The position numbers and the translations under genes were made by a program. Below the pieces are notes generated by a model. The model was given only the letters and a program-made list of their open reading frames with translations. It made no database searches and was not told the origin of the DNA. A DNA stretch of 64,000 nucleotides from Synechococcus sp. KORDI-52 (GTDB lineage: Bacteria; Cyanobacteriota; Cyanobacteriia; PCC-6307; Cyanobiaceae), in NCBI RefSeq assembly GCF_000737595.1, contig NZ_CP006271.1:186001-250000 (forward strand). The letters are read 5' to 3'. Below, piece after piece: positions 1-8,592 of this stretch (the stretch's first letter is position 1; every line of letters starts with the position of its first letter).

Positions 1-887
1 GTGGCGGCCTGCTCAGCAGCGTTCTCGCCTTGCGTCAGCTCTATGCCTCCAGCGAGGACCTGGCCGGCTGGGCGGATCCGAATTCCATCGGCGCCGGCAC
101 CATTCGGATCTATGGACCCCTGGGGAACCCCAATCTCCTGGCGGGTTATCTGCTGACGCTGATTCCCTTCGCAGCGATTGCTCTGCTGCGTTGGCGGGGT
201 GTGGGAGCCCGGTTGTTGGCCGGCACCACATTGGTGCTGGCGGGAACAGCCACGCTGTTCTCCTACAGCCGTGGGGGCTGGCTTGGGATGGTGGCTGCCG
301 GCGCCGTGCTGCTGCTGTTGCTGCTGCTGCGCTGGACCCGCCACTGGCCCCTGGTCTGGAGACGTCTGGTGCCCCTTGCCGTGTTGGTGGTTGGAGCCGC
401 TTGTCTGGTGGTGGCGGCCACCCAGATCGATCCCATCCGCACACGCATAACCAGCCTGCTGGCGGGACGCGGAGATAGCTCCAACAATTTCCGCATCAAC
501 GTCTGGATGGCAGCGATCCAGATGGTGCAAGACCGCCCCTGGCTGGGTATCGGCCCTGGCAATGCGGCGTTCAACAGCATCTATCCCCTGTATCAGCAGC
601 CGAAGTTCAACGCCCTCAGTGCCTACTCCGTTCCCTTGGAGATCCTGGTGGAAACCGGCATTCCCGGGCTGCTGGCCTCCCTGGGAATGCTGGTCAGCAG
701 CCTGCGGCAGGGACTAAAGCAACTCAACACTGACGGGCCAAGCGCCTTGGCAGCCATCGCCAGCCTCGCCGCCATAGCTGGTCTGCTGATGCAGGGCAGC
801 ACCGACACGATCTTCTTCCGCCCCGAAGTCCAAGTGATCGGATGGTTTGCCCTGGCCACCCTGGTGAGTCGACCCGGGGAACCATGA
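1..887 (+). CDS. ictB: IctB/O-antigen ligase-family membrane protein, 3' part
   Basis: The reading frame is already open at the window edge, so only the last 295 or so residues are seen. It is strongly hydrophobic with several membrane spans, and has the polar segment around the SRGGW motif and the later IGPGN and ETGIPG motifs typical of the Wzy/WaaL O-antigen ligase superfamily. The cyanobacterial branch is annotated IctB, once proposed as a bicarbonate transporter and now usually treated as an O-antigen-ligase relative, so its true substrate is uncertain. The stop overlaps the next start (ATGA), which suggests translational coupling with the kinase gene. The family is confident; the function is not. 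Confidence 0.8.
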   Translation, partial: GGLLSSVLALRQLYASSEDLAGWADPNSIGAGTIRIYGPLGNPNLLAGYLLTLIPFAAIALLRWRGVGARLLAGTTLVLAGTATLFSYSRGGWLGMVAAGAVLLLLLLLRWTRHWPLVWRRLVPLAVLVVGAACLVVAATQIDPIRTRITSLLAGRGDSSNNFRINVWMAAIQMVQDRPWLGIGPGNAAFNSIYPLYQQPKFNALSAYSVPLEILVETGIPGLLASLGMLVSSLRQGLKQLNTDGPSALAAIASLAAIAGLLMQGSTDTIFFRPEVQVIGWFALATLVSRPGEP

Positions 888-1837
888 AGCTGCTCGCAGG
901 ATTCGATGCAGGGCAGACGCACACCCGCTGCCGCCTCAACCTCATTCGAGACGGCTTGCATCAGCCTGTCGGCGAAGGCGAGGGGCCTGGTGTCAGTCAT
1001 CTGGATGCCCCCCGTGGTGAGGACCGTTTTCTCGAGGCGATCCGCACCAGCGCGCAGCAGGCGCTTAGGGATCACCCCGATGGCGTGATCCAGGCGGCCG
1101 TTGTCGGAGCCAGCGGCATCGAACATGGCACGGCGTTGCAACAGCGCGCCGAACGGTTGGTGCGCCAGGCACTGAGCCTCGGCGATGGCGTCCGACTGGA
1201 CCATGTGCTGGTCACCGGAGACGAACGCACGGCCTTACGAGGTGCGATCCCGGAAGGTGCAGGAATCCTGGTGATCAGCGGCACGGGAATGATCATCGTG
1301 GGCCGAAACAACAGCGGCCATGAACACCGCTGTGGCGGCTGGGGATGGCTGCTGGATGGAGCCGGCTCAGCCTTTGATCTTGGCCACCAGGGCGTGCAAC
1401 TGACCCTGCGCATGGCCGATGGACGTCTGCCCGACCATCCCCTGCGGCAACTGATCTGGAATCGGATGGGATGCGACAGCCATGCAGCCGTGAAAGCCCG
1501 GGTGGTGCAGGCCGAGTTCGGCACGGCGGAGTTCGCTGCTCTGGCTCCCCTGGTGGTGGACGCGGCAAACATGGGCTGCTCAGGTGCAGAGGAGATCGTC
1601 AAGCGATCAGCAGCAGGCCTTTCGAGCGGTGTCAACACCGTGGCCCGGCGTCTTTCGCTGGTCTGCCCACTGGTGATCTGCCAGGGGGGAGCCATCACTC
1701 ATCTCATGGGTTTCCGAACGGCCGTGCAACAGAGCATCCGTCAATCGATTCCCAACGCCCGCTGGGGTGAGGCCAGGGGCGATGCCTGCCATGGCGCACT
1801 GCTGATGGCGGAGGACTTGATCGTCAGGCCACGTTGA
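884..1837 (+). CDS. N-acetylglucosamine kinase-like protein (BadF/BadG/BcrA/BcrD ATPase family)
   Basis: The 317-residue protein has an ASKHA-type sugar-kinase fold. The phosphate-1 loop FDAGQTHTRC is at residues 7-16, a second phosphate loop ISGTGMIIVG lies near residue 130, and GGWGWLLDGAGSAF resembles the eukaryotic and bacterial GlcNAc kinase group. It probably phosphorylates GlcNAc or a related amino sugar with ATP in the cytoplasm. The ATG at 884 was chosen because it overlaps the upstream stop and puts the phosphate loop at the N terminus; an upstream in-frame GTG at 842 lies inside ictB. The 3' end overlaps convergent glmM by 14 bases. Both neighbours would act on amino-sugar phosphates. 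Confidence 0.75.
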   Translation: MKLLAGFDAGQTHTRCRLNLIRDGLHQPVGEGEGPGVSHLDAPRGEDRFLEAIRTSAQQALRDHPDGVIQAAVVGASGIEHGTALQQRAERLVRQALSLGDGVRLDHVLVTGDERTALRGAIPEGAGILVISGTGMIIVGRNNSGHEHRCGGWGWLLDGAGSAFDLGHQGVQLTLRMADGRLPDHPLRQLIWNRMGCDSHAAVKARVVQAEFGTAEFAALAPLVVDAANMGCSGAEEIVKRSAAGLSSGVNTVARRLSLVCPLVICQGGAITHLMGFRTAVQQSIRQSIPNARWGEARGDACHGALLMAEDLIVRPR

Positions 1838-3218
1838 GATGGTCCTCTGCAACAGCGGCCAGATGCCCCGTCCAATGCTCGACAGCTGCTGATTGCTCCG
1901 CTTCCACCATCACCCGCAGCACAGGCTCCGTGCCGCTGGCTCGCACCAGAATGCGACCGGTCTCGCCCATCGACTGCTCCGCCGAGGCAATGGCGTCGGT
2001 CAGAGGGGTGCACGTGCTCCAGTTCTTGCGTCGCGCACGGTCCAACACACGCACATTGACCAGTTTCTGGGGATAAGCGTGAAAACTGCGGTCCAGCCAA
2101 TCGCTGAGGGTGATGCCCTGGGCATGGCACAGGGTGGCCAGCTGCACAGCAGTCAGGACGCCGTCGCCACACAGCCCGTGGGAAGCCGAAAGAATATGGC
2201 CTGATTGTTCGCCACCAAGGGCAGCGCCACTGGCCACCATCGCCGCATGGACGTGCTGGTCTCCCACCGGTGTTCGATCGAGGTTGCCGCCCCGCTGCTG
2301 CCAGGCGCGCTCGAAGCCGAGGTTCGACATCACGGTGGCCACCAACCGCTGATCGGGGAGCGCCTGCTGATCCTGCAGCACGGATCCCCAGAGGAAGAGC
2401 ACGTGATCTCCATCAATGATGCGACCACAGCCATCCACCGCCAGCATCCGGTCGGCATCACCATCGAAGGCAAACCCCATCGCCGCGCCGCGCTCGATCA
2501 CAGCCCGCTGCAGCGGTTCCAGATGAGTTGAACCACAAGCCACATTGATGCGGGAGCCATCGGGTTCCCCATGGAGCACGGTCAGATCAGCCCCCAAGGC
2601 ACTGAAGGCATCCGCACCACAGGCTGTCGCCGAGCCCCAGCAGAGGTCGAGCACGATGGGGACGCCGTCGAGCCGGCGATCCGCCACCGATTGCTGCAAC
2701 ACCTCCCGGTAGCCATCGAGGAGATCGGCGCTGGAGCGCGCCACGCCGCAACGAAATGCACCATCTTCAACCCCGGAAAGCTGGCCCTTCAGGCCTGCCT
2801 CCACCTGGGCCTGACGGGGGGCACTGAGCTTGGCACCATCGGCCCCAAACACTTTGATGCCATTGTCTGCGGGAGGATTGTGGCTGGCGGACACCATCAG
2901 GCCACCGGCAGCACCAAGCTGACGAATCAACAGCGGAACCGCCGGTGTGGGACACAGGCCCAGGGCCCACACATCGCGCCCGGCTGCCGTTAATCCGGCT
3001 GTCAAGGCCGACACCACCATGCTGCCGCTGGTCCGGGAATCCATTCCGATCAGAACAGGGCCGTCCGCCTGCAGAACCCGGCCAACCCAGTAGCCCACCT
3101 GGAGACACAAGGCGGGGGTGAGAACGGAGCCGGCGAGCCCACGGATCCCATCAGTACCAAACCCTGGCGCAGCGTCACCGAGAGCGGGGCCGATCGGGGA
3201 GCACGCCTTTTGAACCAT
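1824..3218 (-). CDS. glmM: Phosphoglucosamine mutase
   Basis: This 464-residue enzyme interconverts glucosamine-6-phosphate and glucosamine-1-phosphate on the path to UDP-GlcNAc for peptidoglycan and LPS. Alpha-phosphohexomutase motifs appear in order: FGTDGIRG near the N terminus, the phosphoserine loop SASHNPPADNGIK, the metal loop DGDADR and the phosphate-binding RASGTEPVLRVMVE near the C terminus. The length is normal for GlmM. The ATG at 3218 is preferred over a TTG nine bases upstream. It is transcribed towards the amino-sugar kinase gene and away from the transglycosylase gene. Confidence 0.93.
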   Translation of the reverse strand: MVQKACSPIGPALGDAAPGFGTDGIRGLAGSVLTPALCLQVGYWVGRVLQADGPVLIGMDSRTSGSMVVSALTAGLTAAGRDVWALGLCPTPAVPLLIRQLGAAGGLMVSASHNPPADNGIKVFGADGAKLSAPRQAQVEAGLKGQLSGVEDGAFRCGVARSSADLLDGYREVLQQSVADRRLDGVPIVLDLCWGSATACGADAFSALGADLTVLHGEPDGSRINVACGSTHLEPLQRAVIERGAAMGFAFDGDADRMLAVDGCGRIIDGDHVLFLWGSVLQDQQALPDQRLVATVMSNLGFERAWQQRGGNLDRTPVGDQHVHAAMVASGAALGGEQSGHILSASHGLCGDGVLTAVQLATLCHAQGITLSDWLDRSFHAYPQKLVNVRVLDRARRKNWSTCTPLTDAIASAEQSMGETGRILVRASGTEPVLRVMVEAEQSAAVEHWTGHLAAVAEDHLNVA

Positions 3219-3372
3219 CGGTCTCAATCGTGGACAGCACCATAGGGAGCGCCTCTGACGCTGGTCCGCAGGAACGTGACAGGTGCAGCTCTGCCCTCAG
3301 CGTCATCTCGGCCGAGACAACACTCGCCATTCCTCTGCAGAGCATCAGAATGCAACGAGTTCAAGGTTGGGT

Positions 3373-5502
3373 GTGCAGGCAGGGCCGCGAATCGGAACAC
3401 TGCTGCTCCTCTCCGTCGCAAGTCTCAGTGGATTGGCTGCATGGGGTGGGCAGCAACTGCTGAATAGGCTTCATCAACCCCTCACCCCACAGCTCTCGCA
3501 AGCGCAGCTCTGGCAGCGCTACCGCTGGTCCATCGATCCGCAGACCCGGCGAGAAGCCGCTTTGTTGATGGTGGCCAGAGATGAATCAGATGAACTGCTC
3601 AACGGCCAAGGCTGGGGGCGCGCTCCAATCGCTGCGGTGGTGCTCGAACGAACAGCCCTCACCGCCGCTGCCCAGGGCAAGACATCCGTGGCCGAACACA
3701 CCTGGCAACGCCTGCTGGATCGCTTTCCCGAAGCGCCCGGTTCTGCCTGGGCTCGCTTGGCCCTCGGCCAGACCAACCCCGTGCTTCACCAGCAGTTGCT
3801 GCGGCGGCAACCCGCCCACCCGGCAGCGCTCTCCTTGGCAGCAGGCAATGGGTCCGAACAGCTGCTGAACCATCAAGGAGCCCTGCACCTAGCCCGCTGG
3901 AATGGGCGGCAGCCAGGGGCCCTGGCGCTGATGCGGAACGCCTGCCAAGCCGCAGGACCCCAGGCACCCCAGCCCGATCAGCGTCAGATCCTGGCCCAGG
4001 CCGTGGCGAAACGAGGCCATCCTGAAACCGCACTGGACTGCCTCCAGGGGATCGATGTCACCCCGGAGACCCAGCTGGCCATCGGTCGCTCCCTGCTGCT
4101 GCATGGCAACCCTGAGGAGGGAACAGAGCAGCTTCTGACCCTGGCGCAACACCATCCTGACCACCCCGCCAGCCTTGAAGCGGCGCGGATCCTGAGCGAA
4201 CCGCTTGATCCAGACCCCGAAGTGCTGGATGCCCTGCCGGCAGCTGTGCAGAGGCACTCGGCCGCCGTTGCCGCGGCCCGCGTCCGACTGGCCGACGGCG
4301 ACGGCGCGGCGGCCGTCCTGAACCGATGGCCCCATGATCCCGATGTCTGGCAACTCCAATGGGACCTGGCCCGCAAGGCCTTTCTTGCTGGGACTTGGGA
4401 TCGTGCACGCAACCTGCTGGAACGCCGCGAAAAGGATGGGCCCCTGCCTCCACCATTGGAAGCACGACGGTTGTTCTGGCTGGGGCTCAGCCAAAACGAA
4501 CTCGGCGAAACGGCCATGGCGGAACGCACCTGGCGCCACCTGATCAGGTCCTTCCCAGCGGGCTACTACCGATGGCACGCCATGGATCGGCTTGGAATCG
4601 CCGAACCCCTGGATTTGCGTTCCCCAGAACAAGAGCAATACCCCCCAACCTGGCAACCCCTCAACAGCCAGAACGCCCTGGTGAACGAGCTTTGGCGCCT
4701 GGGCCAGGCGCACGCCGCCTGGGAGGCCTGGCAGGCCGAGAACGATCCTGCGATCATCCCGCCACCCGAGGAACGTCTTACCGAGGGCAGGCTGCGCCTG
4801 GCCCTCGGGGACACCTGGATGGGATTGGATCAGCTGTGGTGGCTCAGCCTGCGCTGGCGTGACCCCAGCTGCCAGCAACGGAGCCTTCTTCATCGCAACC
4901 AATTCCCTCGTCTCTTCGAAGCTGAGATGACGACAGCGGCAGAGCGAGAAGGTCTTCGAGCCAACCTGTTGCGGGCCATCGCCAAACAGGAGTCGCGCTT
5001 CGCACCTGGAGTCGTCTCCCCTGCTGGGGCCGTTGGTGTGATGCAACTGCTGCCCTCCACGGCCACGGAAATGGCTGGCGCACCCACCAGCATGCTGATG
5101 CTGAAGGATCCCGCCAACAACATTGAACTTGGCGCGCGCTACCTCAACCAGTTGCTGGAGCGCTGGGACAACGACCCCTTGCGCAGCATTGCCAGCTACA
5201 ACGCCGGGCCCGGTGCAGTCAGCGGATGGCCACAGCCCACAGATGCGGATGATGCCGCGCTCTGGGTGGAGCGCATTCCCTACCCCGAAACGCGCTTTTA
5301 CACCAAGAAAGTGCTCGACAACCTGCTCGGCTATTCAGGTGAGTCTCAAGCCTTCTGCGACCAAGCTGAGCGTGGGCTGCGGCAGCAGCGTGGCCGTGGC
5401 AATGCCACCGATCACGACAACACTCATCCAGAGCAAGCAGATACCGGAAGCGGGCAAAACGCCAATGCGGATGAGATCGAGCCTGGCCAACAGCAAGGCT
5501 GA
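3373..5502 (+). CDS. slt: Soluble lytic murein transglycosylase (Slt type)
   Basis: This 709-residue enzyme cleaves peptidoglycan glycan strands to anhydromuropeptides. A hydrophobic N-terminal segment (IGTLLLLSVASLSGLAAW) should export or anchor it. The middle is a long alpha-helical, TPR-like region, and the C-terminal part is the SLT catalytic domain with KQESRF (catalytic Glu about residue 540), PAGAVGVMQLLP and SYNAGPGAV. The GTG at 3373 was chosen because AAGG lies just upstream and the signal segment follows; earlier in-frame residues look non-coding. The last 56 residues are hydrophilic and lie wholly antisense to another gene (5335-5838), beyond the normal catalytic domain. Confidence 0.85.
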   Translation: MQAGPRIGTLLLLSVASLSGLAAWGGQQLLNRLHQPLTPQLSQAQLWQRYRWSIDPQTRREAALLMVARDESDELLNGQGWGRAPIAAVVLERTALTAAAQGKTSVAEHTWQRLLDRFPEAPGSAWARLALGQTNPVLHQQLLRRQPAHPAALSLAAGNGSEQLLNHQGALHLARWNGRQPGALALMRNACQAAGPQAPQPDQRQILAQAVAKRGHPETALDCLQGIDVTPETQLAIGRSLLLHGNPEEGTEQLLTLAQHHPDHPASLEAARILSEPLDPDPEVLDALPAAVQRHSAAVAAARVRLADGDGAAAVLNRWPHDPDVWQLQWDLARKAFLAGTWDRARNLLERREKDGPLPPPLEARRLFWLGLSQNELGETAMAERTWRHLIRSFPAGYYRWHAMDRLGIAEPLDLRSPEQEQYPPTWQPLNSQNALVNELWRLGQAHAAWEAWQAENDPAIIPPPEERLTEGRLRLALGDTWMGLDQLWWLSLRWRDPSCQQRSLLHRNQFPRLFEAEMTTAAEREGLRANLLRAIAKQESRFAPGVVSPAGAVGVMQLLPSTATEMAGAPTSMLMLKDPANNIELGARYLNQLLERWDNDPLRSIASYNAGPGAVSGWPQPTDADDAALWVERIPYPETRFYTKKVLDNLLGYSGESQAFCDQAERGLRQQRGRGNATDHDNTHPEQADTGSGQNANADEIEPGQQQG

Positions 5503-5838
5503 CGCCAGGATGAGCACGTCAGTGAACACATTGAGCTTCATCAGATAAAGGCCACCGGTGATCACCACAAGCAGCGTGACCACCAACGTCATCACCCGGC
5601 TGGACGCCATCAGCAACGACACCTGTCGCAACAACAGATCCGGCATTGTGCAGAAGATGACAACCACCTGGGCCTGCAGGACAACAAGGCACCAGAACCA
5701 GGCCGCACTCACACCGTAGAGAGACGTGAAACTGGGCTGAACAAGCTGCCAATGGTGGCCGAGCACAAGCGCAACAAGAAACAGCACCGTCAGCATCGGT
5801 GCCCGAACAGGAAGGCTCAGCAATCGGAGAAATGGCAT
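5335..5838 (-). CDS. Conserved-looking integral membrane protein of unknown function
   Basis: The 167-residue protein has about four or five hydrophobic spans (for example MLTVLFLVALVLGH, VVTLLVVITGGLYLM, ICLLWMSVVVIGGIA). No catalytic motif is recognised. The ATG at 5838 starts right before the first hydrophobic stretch; the open frame continues upstream to 6060 but would run antisense into the thioredoxin-like gene. The last third (5335-5502) overlaps the end of slt on the other strand by 168 bases. The run of membrane spans continuing through the overlap suggests that this frame is the constrained one. Function unknown. Confidence 0.6.
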   Translation of the reverse strand: MPFLRLLSLPVRAPMLTVLFLVALVLGHHWQLVQPSFTSLYGVSAAWFWCLVVLQAQVVVIFCTMPDLLLRQVSLLMASSRVMTLVVTLLVVITGGLYLMKLNVFTDVLILASALLLARLDLIRIGVLPASGICLLWMSVVVIGGIATATLLPQPTLSLVAEGLRLT

Positions 5839-5901
5839 GGAGTCAAGGTAGCGGCAGCCTTTCGGAGGAGCTGCCAGAGTGACTGCTTCGGTTGAAGTGC
5901 G

Positions 5902-6477
5902 ATGACAGGGTCCCCAGAGTCTTCGCCCCTGGGCACAGCACAGCGATGGGTGCTGGTTGCCGTCGCGGTTGCTCTGGCCCTCGGTCTTGTGATCCTGCGC
6001 GGTGGCATTCAGAGCGAAAGCCCGATGGAACAGCTGGCGAGACAATCCCTCGACCCGCAAACAGCACTGACCAACGGACGTCCAACGCTGATGGAGTTCT
6101 ACGCGGACTGGTGTCAGGTCTGCAGAGAAATGGCACCCTCAATGCTGGAACTGGAGGAGACCTCCCGAGAACAACTCAATGTTGTTCTGGTGAACGTCGA
6201 TAACCCCCGTTGGCAAGATCTGGTTGATCGCTACGACGTCAACGGCATCCCCCAGTTGAATCTGTTCAATGCCGAGGGAGAGCCGAGGGGTCGATCCCTT
6301 GGCCTGCGCAGTGCTGAAGAACTGCAACTGCTGCGTGCAGCACTGCTGGAGGATCAGCCTTTACCCGCCCTGCCTGGGGTCGGCACCATCAGCCGGCTAA
6401 CGCCTCCTGGCTCCGCTGACCGTGCCTTGGCTGGAGCGTCGAGCCAACCCACAGCCGGGCCCCGAAGCCATGGTTGA
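5902..6477 (+). CDS. txlA: Membrane-anchored thioredoxin-like protein (TxlA/HCF164 type)
   Basis: The 191-residue protein has one N-terminal membrane span (about residues 15-33) followed by a thioredoxin fold with the redox motif WCQVC (Cys71 and Cys74) and the cis-proline segment GIPQLNLF. It matches the cyanobacterial TxlA and plant HCF164 group, which carries reducing power across the thylakoid membrane for cytochrome and redox-protein maturation; that role is family knowledge. The C-terminal 30 or so residues are low-complexity. The end overlaps by four bases a possible TTG start for thyX. Confidence 0.82.
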   Translation: MTGSPESSPLGTAQRWVLVAVAVALALGLVILRGGIQSESPMEQLARQSLDPQTALTNGRPTLMEFYADWCQVCREMAPSMLELEETSREQLNVVLVNVDNPRWQDLVDRYDVNGIPQLNLFNAEGEPRGRSLGLRSAEELQLLRAALLEDQPLPALPGVGTISRLTPPGSADRALAGASSQPTAGPRSHG

Positions 6478-6488
6478 CACGCCTCGCC

Positions 6489-7244
6489 ATGATCACCGCA
6501 ACTCGTCACTCCGACGCCCCCATGGACCGCTTTCGGGTCGATCTGATCGCAGCCACGCCGAACCCGCAGCAATGCGTGTACGCCGCCATGCATCAGGACT
6601 ACAGCGAAGGGTTTGTGGCCGGAGACCGTGCGAGTTGGCCGGATGAGCAACGGGCAGGAGAGATCTGCGTCAAACGTCTGCTGTCTGGAGAGCGGGGCCA
6701 CTACGGCCCGATGGAACACGCCCAGATTGTGCTGAACGTGGGCTGGTTCCCGCACTCGGTGATGCAGCAGGCACGCACCCACCGCGTCGGCGTGAGCTTC
6801 GATGTGCAATCGATGCGATACACCGGCGACCGCATCTGTCGCGCAGCGGATGGGGCCCTCGACCTTGAGGAGGTGTTTTATCTAAGGCCCGTCGGGGAGT
6901 ACAGCGACCGGCAGGGCAAGAAATACGCCTACACCGAAGCGCTGCGCAACCAGGATCTAGAGCTGTGCCGCAGCGCCGCCGAGCGTTACAGAGACCTTCT
7001 CAAGGCCGGCTTCGCCGAAGAACATGCCCGCGGCATCCTTCCCTTCGACTACCGCCAGCATTTCGTGGTGAGCTTCAGTCTGCGGGCATTCCTGCACTTC
7101 ATGGATCTGCGGGCCAAGCTCGATGCCCAACTTGAGATCCGCCAGCTCTGCGATCTGATGTGGCCCCACATGGTGGCGTGGGCCCCTGAATTTGCGGCCT
7201 GGTACGAAAAGACCAGGCTGCACCGAGCACGACTGGCCCCGTGA
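6489..7244 (+). CDS. thyX: Flavin-dependent thymidylate synthase
   Basis: It converts dUMP to dTMP using FAD, NADPH and methylene-tetrahydrofolate, replacing ThyA. The ThyX signature is seen as RTHRVGVSFDVQSMRY, with the family's nucleotide-binding region around GPMEHAQ and a C-terminal RQHFVVSFSLRAFLHFMDLR. The start is uncertain: ATG at 6489 gives 251 residues, and ATG at 6522 (MDRFRVDLI) also fits the conserved beginning. It converges on dcd with a ten-base gap, so two steps supplying dTMP sit side by side. Confidence 0.93.
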   Translation: MITATRHSDAPMDRFRVDLIAATPNPQQCVYAAMHQDYSEGFVAGDRASWPDEQRAGEICVKRLLSGERGHYGPMEHAQIVLNVGWFPHSVMQQARTHRVGVSFDVQSMRYTGDRICRAADGALDLEEVFYLRPVGEYSDRQGKKYAYTEALRNQDLELCRSAAERYRDLLKAGFAEEHARGILPFDYRQHFVVSFSLRAFLHFMDLRAKLDAQLEIRQLCDLMWPHMVAWAPEFAAWYEKTRLHRARLAP

Positions 7245-7254
7245 ATCAAGCGAT

Positions 7255-7848
7255 TTAAACCTTGGCCAGGGTCACCCGTTCCGGCTGATGCTGGTATTTG
7301 CCTTGTCGATCGCTGTAGGTGGTTGAACAGGGATCACCTTCAAAGAACAACAGCTGACAGATGCCTTCATCGGCATAGATCCGGCAGTCAGCACCAGAAC
7401 TGTTGCTGAATTCAAGGGTGAGGTGGCCCTCCCAGCTGGCTTCTGCTGGAGTGGTGTTCACGATGATCCCCAAGCGTGCATAGGTGCTCTTGCCCAAGCA
7501 GATCACGGTGATGTTGGGGGGAACCCTCAGCTTTTCCAACGCCACGCCAAGGCCATAGGAATGCGCCGGAAGTATGAAGTAGCGCCCGTCGTCATCTTCA
7601 TGCAGCGGGGTGGGCTCCAGGTTGGCCGGGTTGAACCGCTTGGGGTTCATCACCGTGCCCGGCACATGCCGGAAGATCAGAAATTCCTGGGGAGACAGGC
7701 GCAGGTCATAGCCATAGGAGGAACAACCGAAGCTCAGCACGGGGCGCAGCTTCTGCTCCGGATCCAGATGACGGACAAGGCCACTTTGGAAGGGCTCGAT
7801 CATGCCCTGTCCGGCCTGTTCAGTGATCCAGCGATCGCACTTGAGCAT
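7255..7848 (-). CDS. dcd: dCTP deaminase
   Basis: The 197-residue trimeric enzyme deaminates dCTP to dUTP, feeding dUMP to thymidylate synthase. Diagnostic segments are SSYGYDLRLS, LGKSTYARLG and the catalytic region TTPAEASWEGHLTLEFSN with the proposed catalytic Glu. Length is normal. The ATG shares one base with the stop of the upstream CobO-like gene (TGATG), so the two are probably cotranscribed. The convergent neighbour thyX uses the downstream product of this pathway. Confidence 0.94.
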   Translation of the reverse strand: MLKCDRWITEQAGQGMIEPFQSGLVRHLDPEQKLRPVLSFGCSSYGYDLRLSPQEFLIFRHVPGTVMNPKRFNPANLEPTPLHEDDDGRYFILPAHSYGLGVALEKLRVPPNITVICLGKSTYARLGIIVNTTPAEASWEGHLTLEFSNSSGADCRIYADEGICQLLFFEGDPCSTTYSDRQGKYQHQPERVTLAKV

Positions 7849-8447
7849 CAGAAACCTCGGCGCAACTCCGTGACTTGATCTGCCATCTCCACCACACCGG
7901 AGGGGATTGCAGGTCCAGTGATGATCACATCCATCGAAGCGGGCCGCTGCTCAAGGGCCTCAATCACATCCGCCTCATTGAGGTATCCGAAAGTCACAGC
8001 AAGGCCGATTTCATCCAGCACCAGTTGATCGAGATCACCCTGGATCAGGTGCTGACGGCAGATGGCCCAAACCGCAGCCACCGCTTCCGCACCACCGGGA
8101 TGATCCGGCGAGGAGAGACAGAGAGGCACCTCGGGCCGCAGCCAGACAAGGCCGCCACAGAGTTGAACGCGACCGGCGGGTCCCTGTTGCACGCCCCCTT
8201 TAAGGAACTGACTGATCAGAACACGACTGCCCAAGCCGGCGGCACGCATGGCTTGGCTGAGCACACTGGCGAAACTGCCTCGGTAGGGCGCCGTGTGCAC
8301 CTGCAACTGCCCTTCGGGTGCCACCACATACAAAGGTGGTGGGTCGGAGACGGCAGGCAAGGAAGTGAAGCCGGCGCGCTGCAGAGCCTGCTGATCCCGA
8401 TCCAGGGAGTTCTGGAAGGCTTGGGGGTCGACAAGGCTTGTGGTCAT
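7848..8447 (-). CDS. CobO/BtuR-like protein with degenerate P-loop
   Basis: The 199-residue protein aligns by eye with cob(I)alamin adenosyltransferases of the CobA/CobO/BtuR family: MRAAGLGSRVLISQFLKGG, then LDQLVLDEIGLAVTFGYLNEADV and DVIITGPAIPSGVVEMADQVTELR. However the Walker A loop, normally GNGKGKTT, reads TAPYRGSFA (residues 52-60), so the Lys and Thr needed for ATP binding are absent. It may be a non-catalytic or repurposed paralogue. Start: ATG at 8447 fits the domain; ATG at 8507 is an alternative. It is divergent from rph and overlaps dcd by one base. Confidence 0.65.
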   Translation of the reverse strand: MTTSLVDPQAFQNSLDRDQQALQRAGFTSLPAVSDPPPLYVVAPEGQLQVHTAPYRGSFASVLSQAMRAAGLGSRVLISQFLKGGVQQGPAGRVQLCGGLVWLRPEVPLCLSSPDHPGGAEAVAAVWAICRQHLIQGDLDQLVLDEIGLAVTFGYLNEADVIEALEQRPASMDVIITGPAIPSGVVEMADQVTELRRGF

Positions 8448-8592
8448 CGCGGCAACATCCGTCCGGGCGACCCCGGCAAGACCTTGAATGTAGCGGCGAG
8501 ATGACATTCCACAAGGGGATTGACACCACCCATGGTGTTTGAACAGGGCGAGAACCAACCGCCTGCGAGGCTTGAACAACTGCACACCACCA

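Noticed and set aside
3889-5046. 385-residue open frame opposite slt
   Set aside because: Composition is Gln, Gly and Pro rich without motifs, and the opposite strand codes for a clear transglycosylase.
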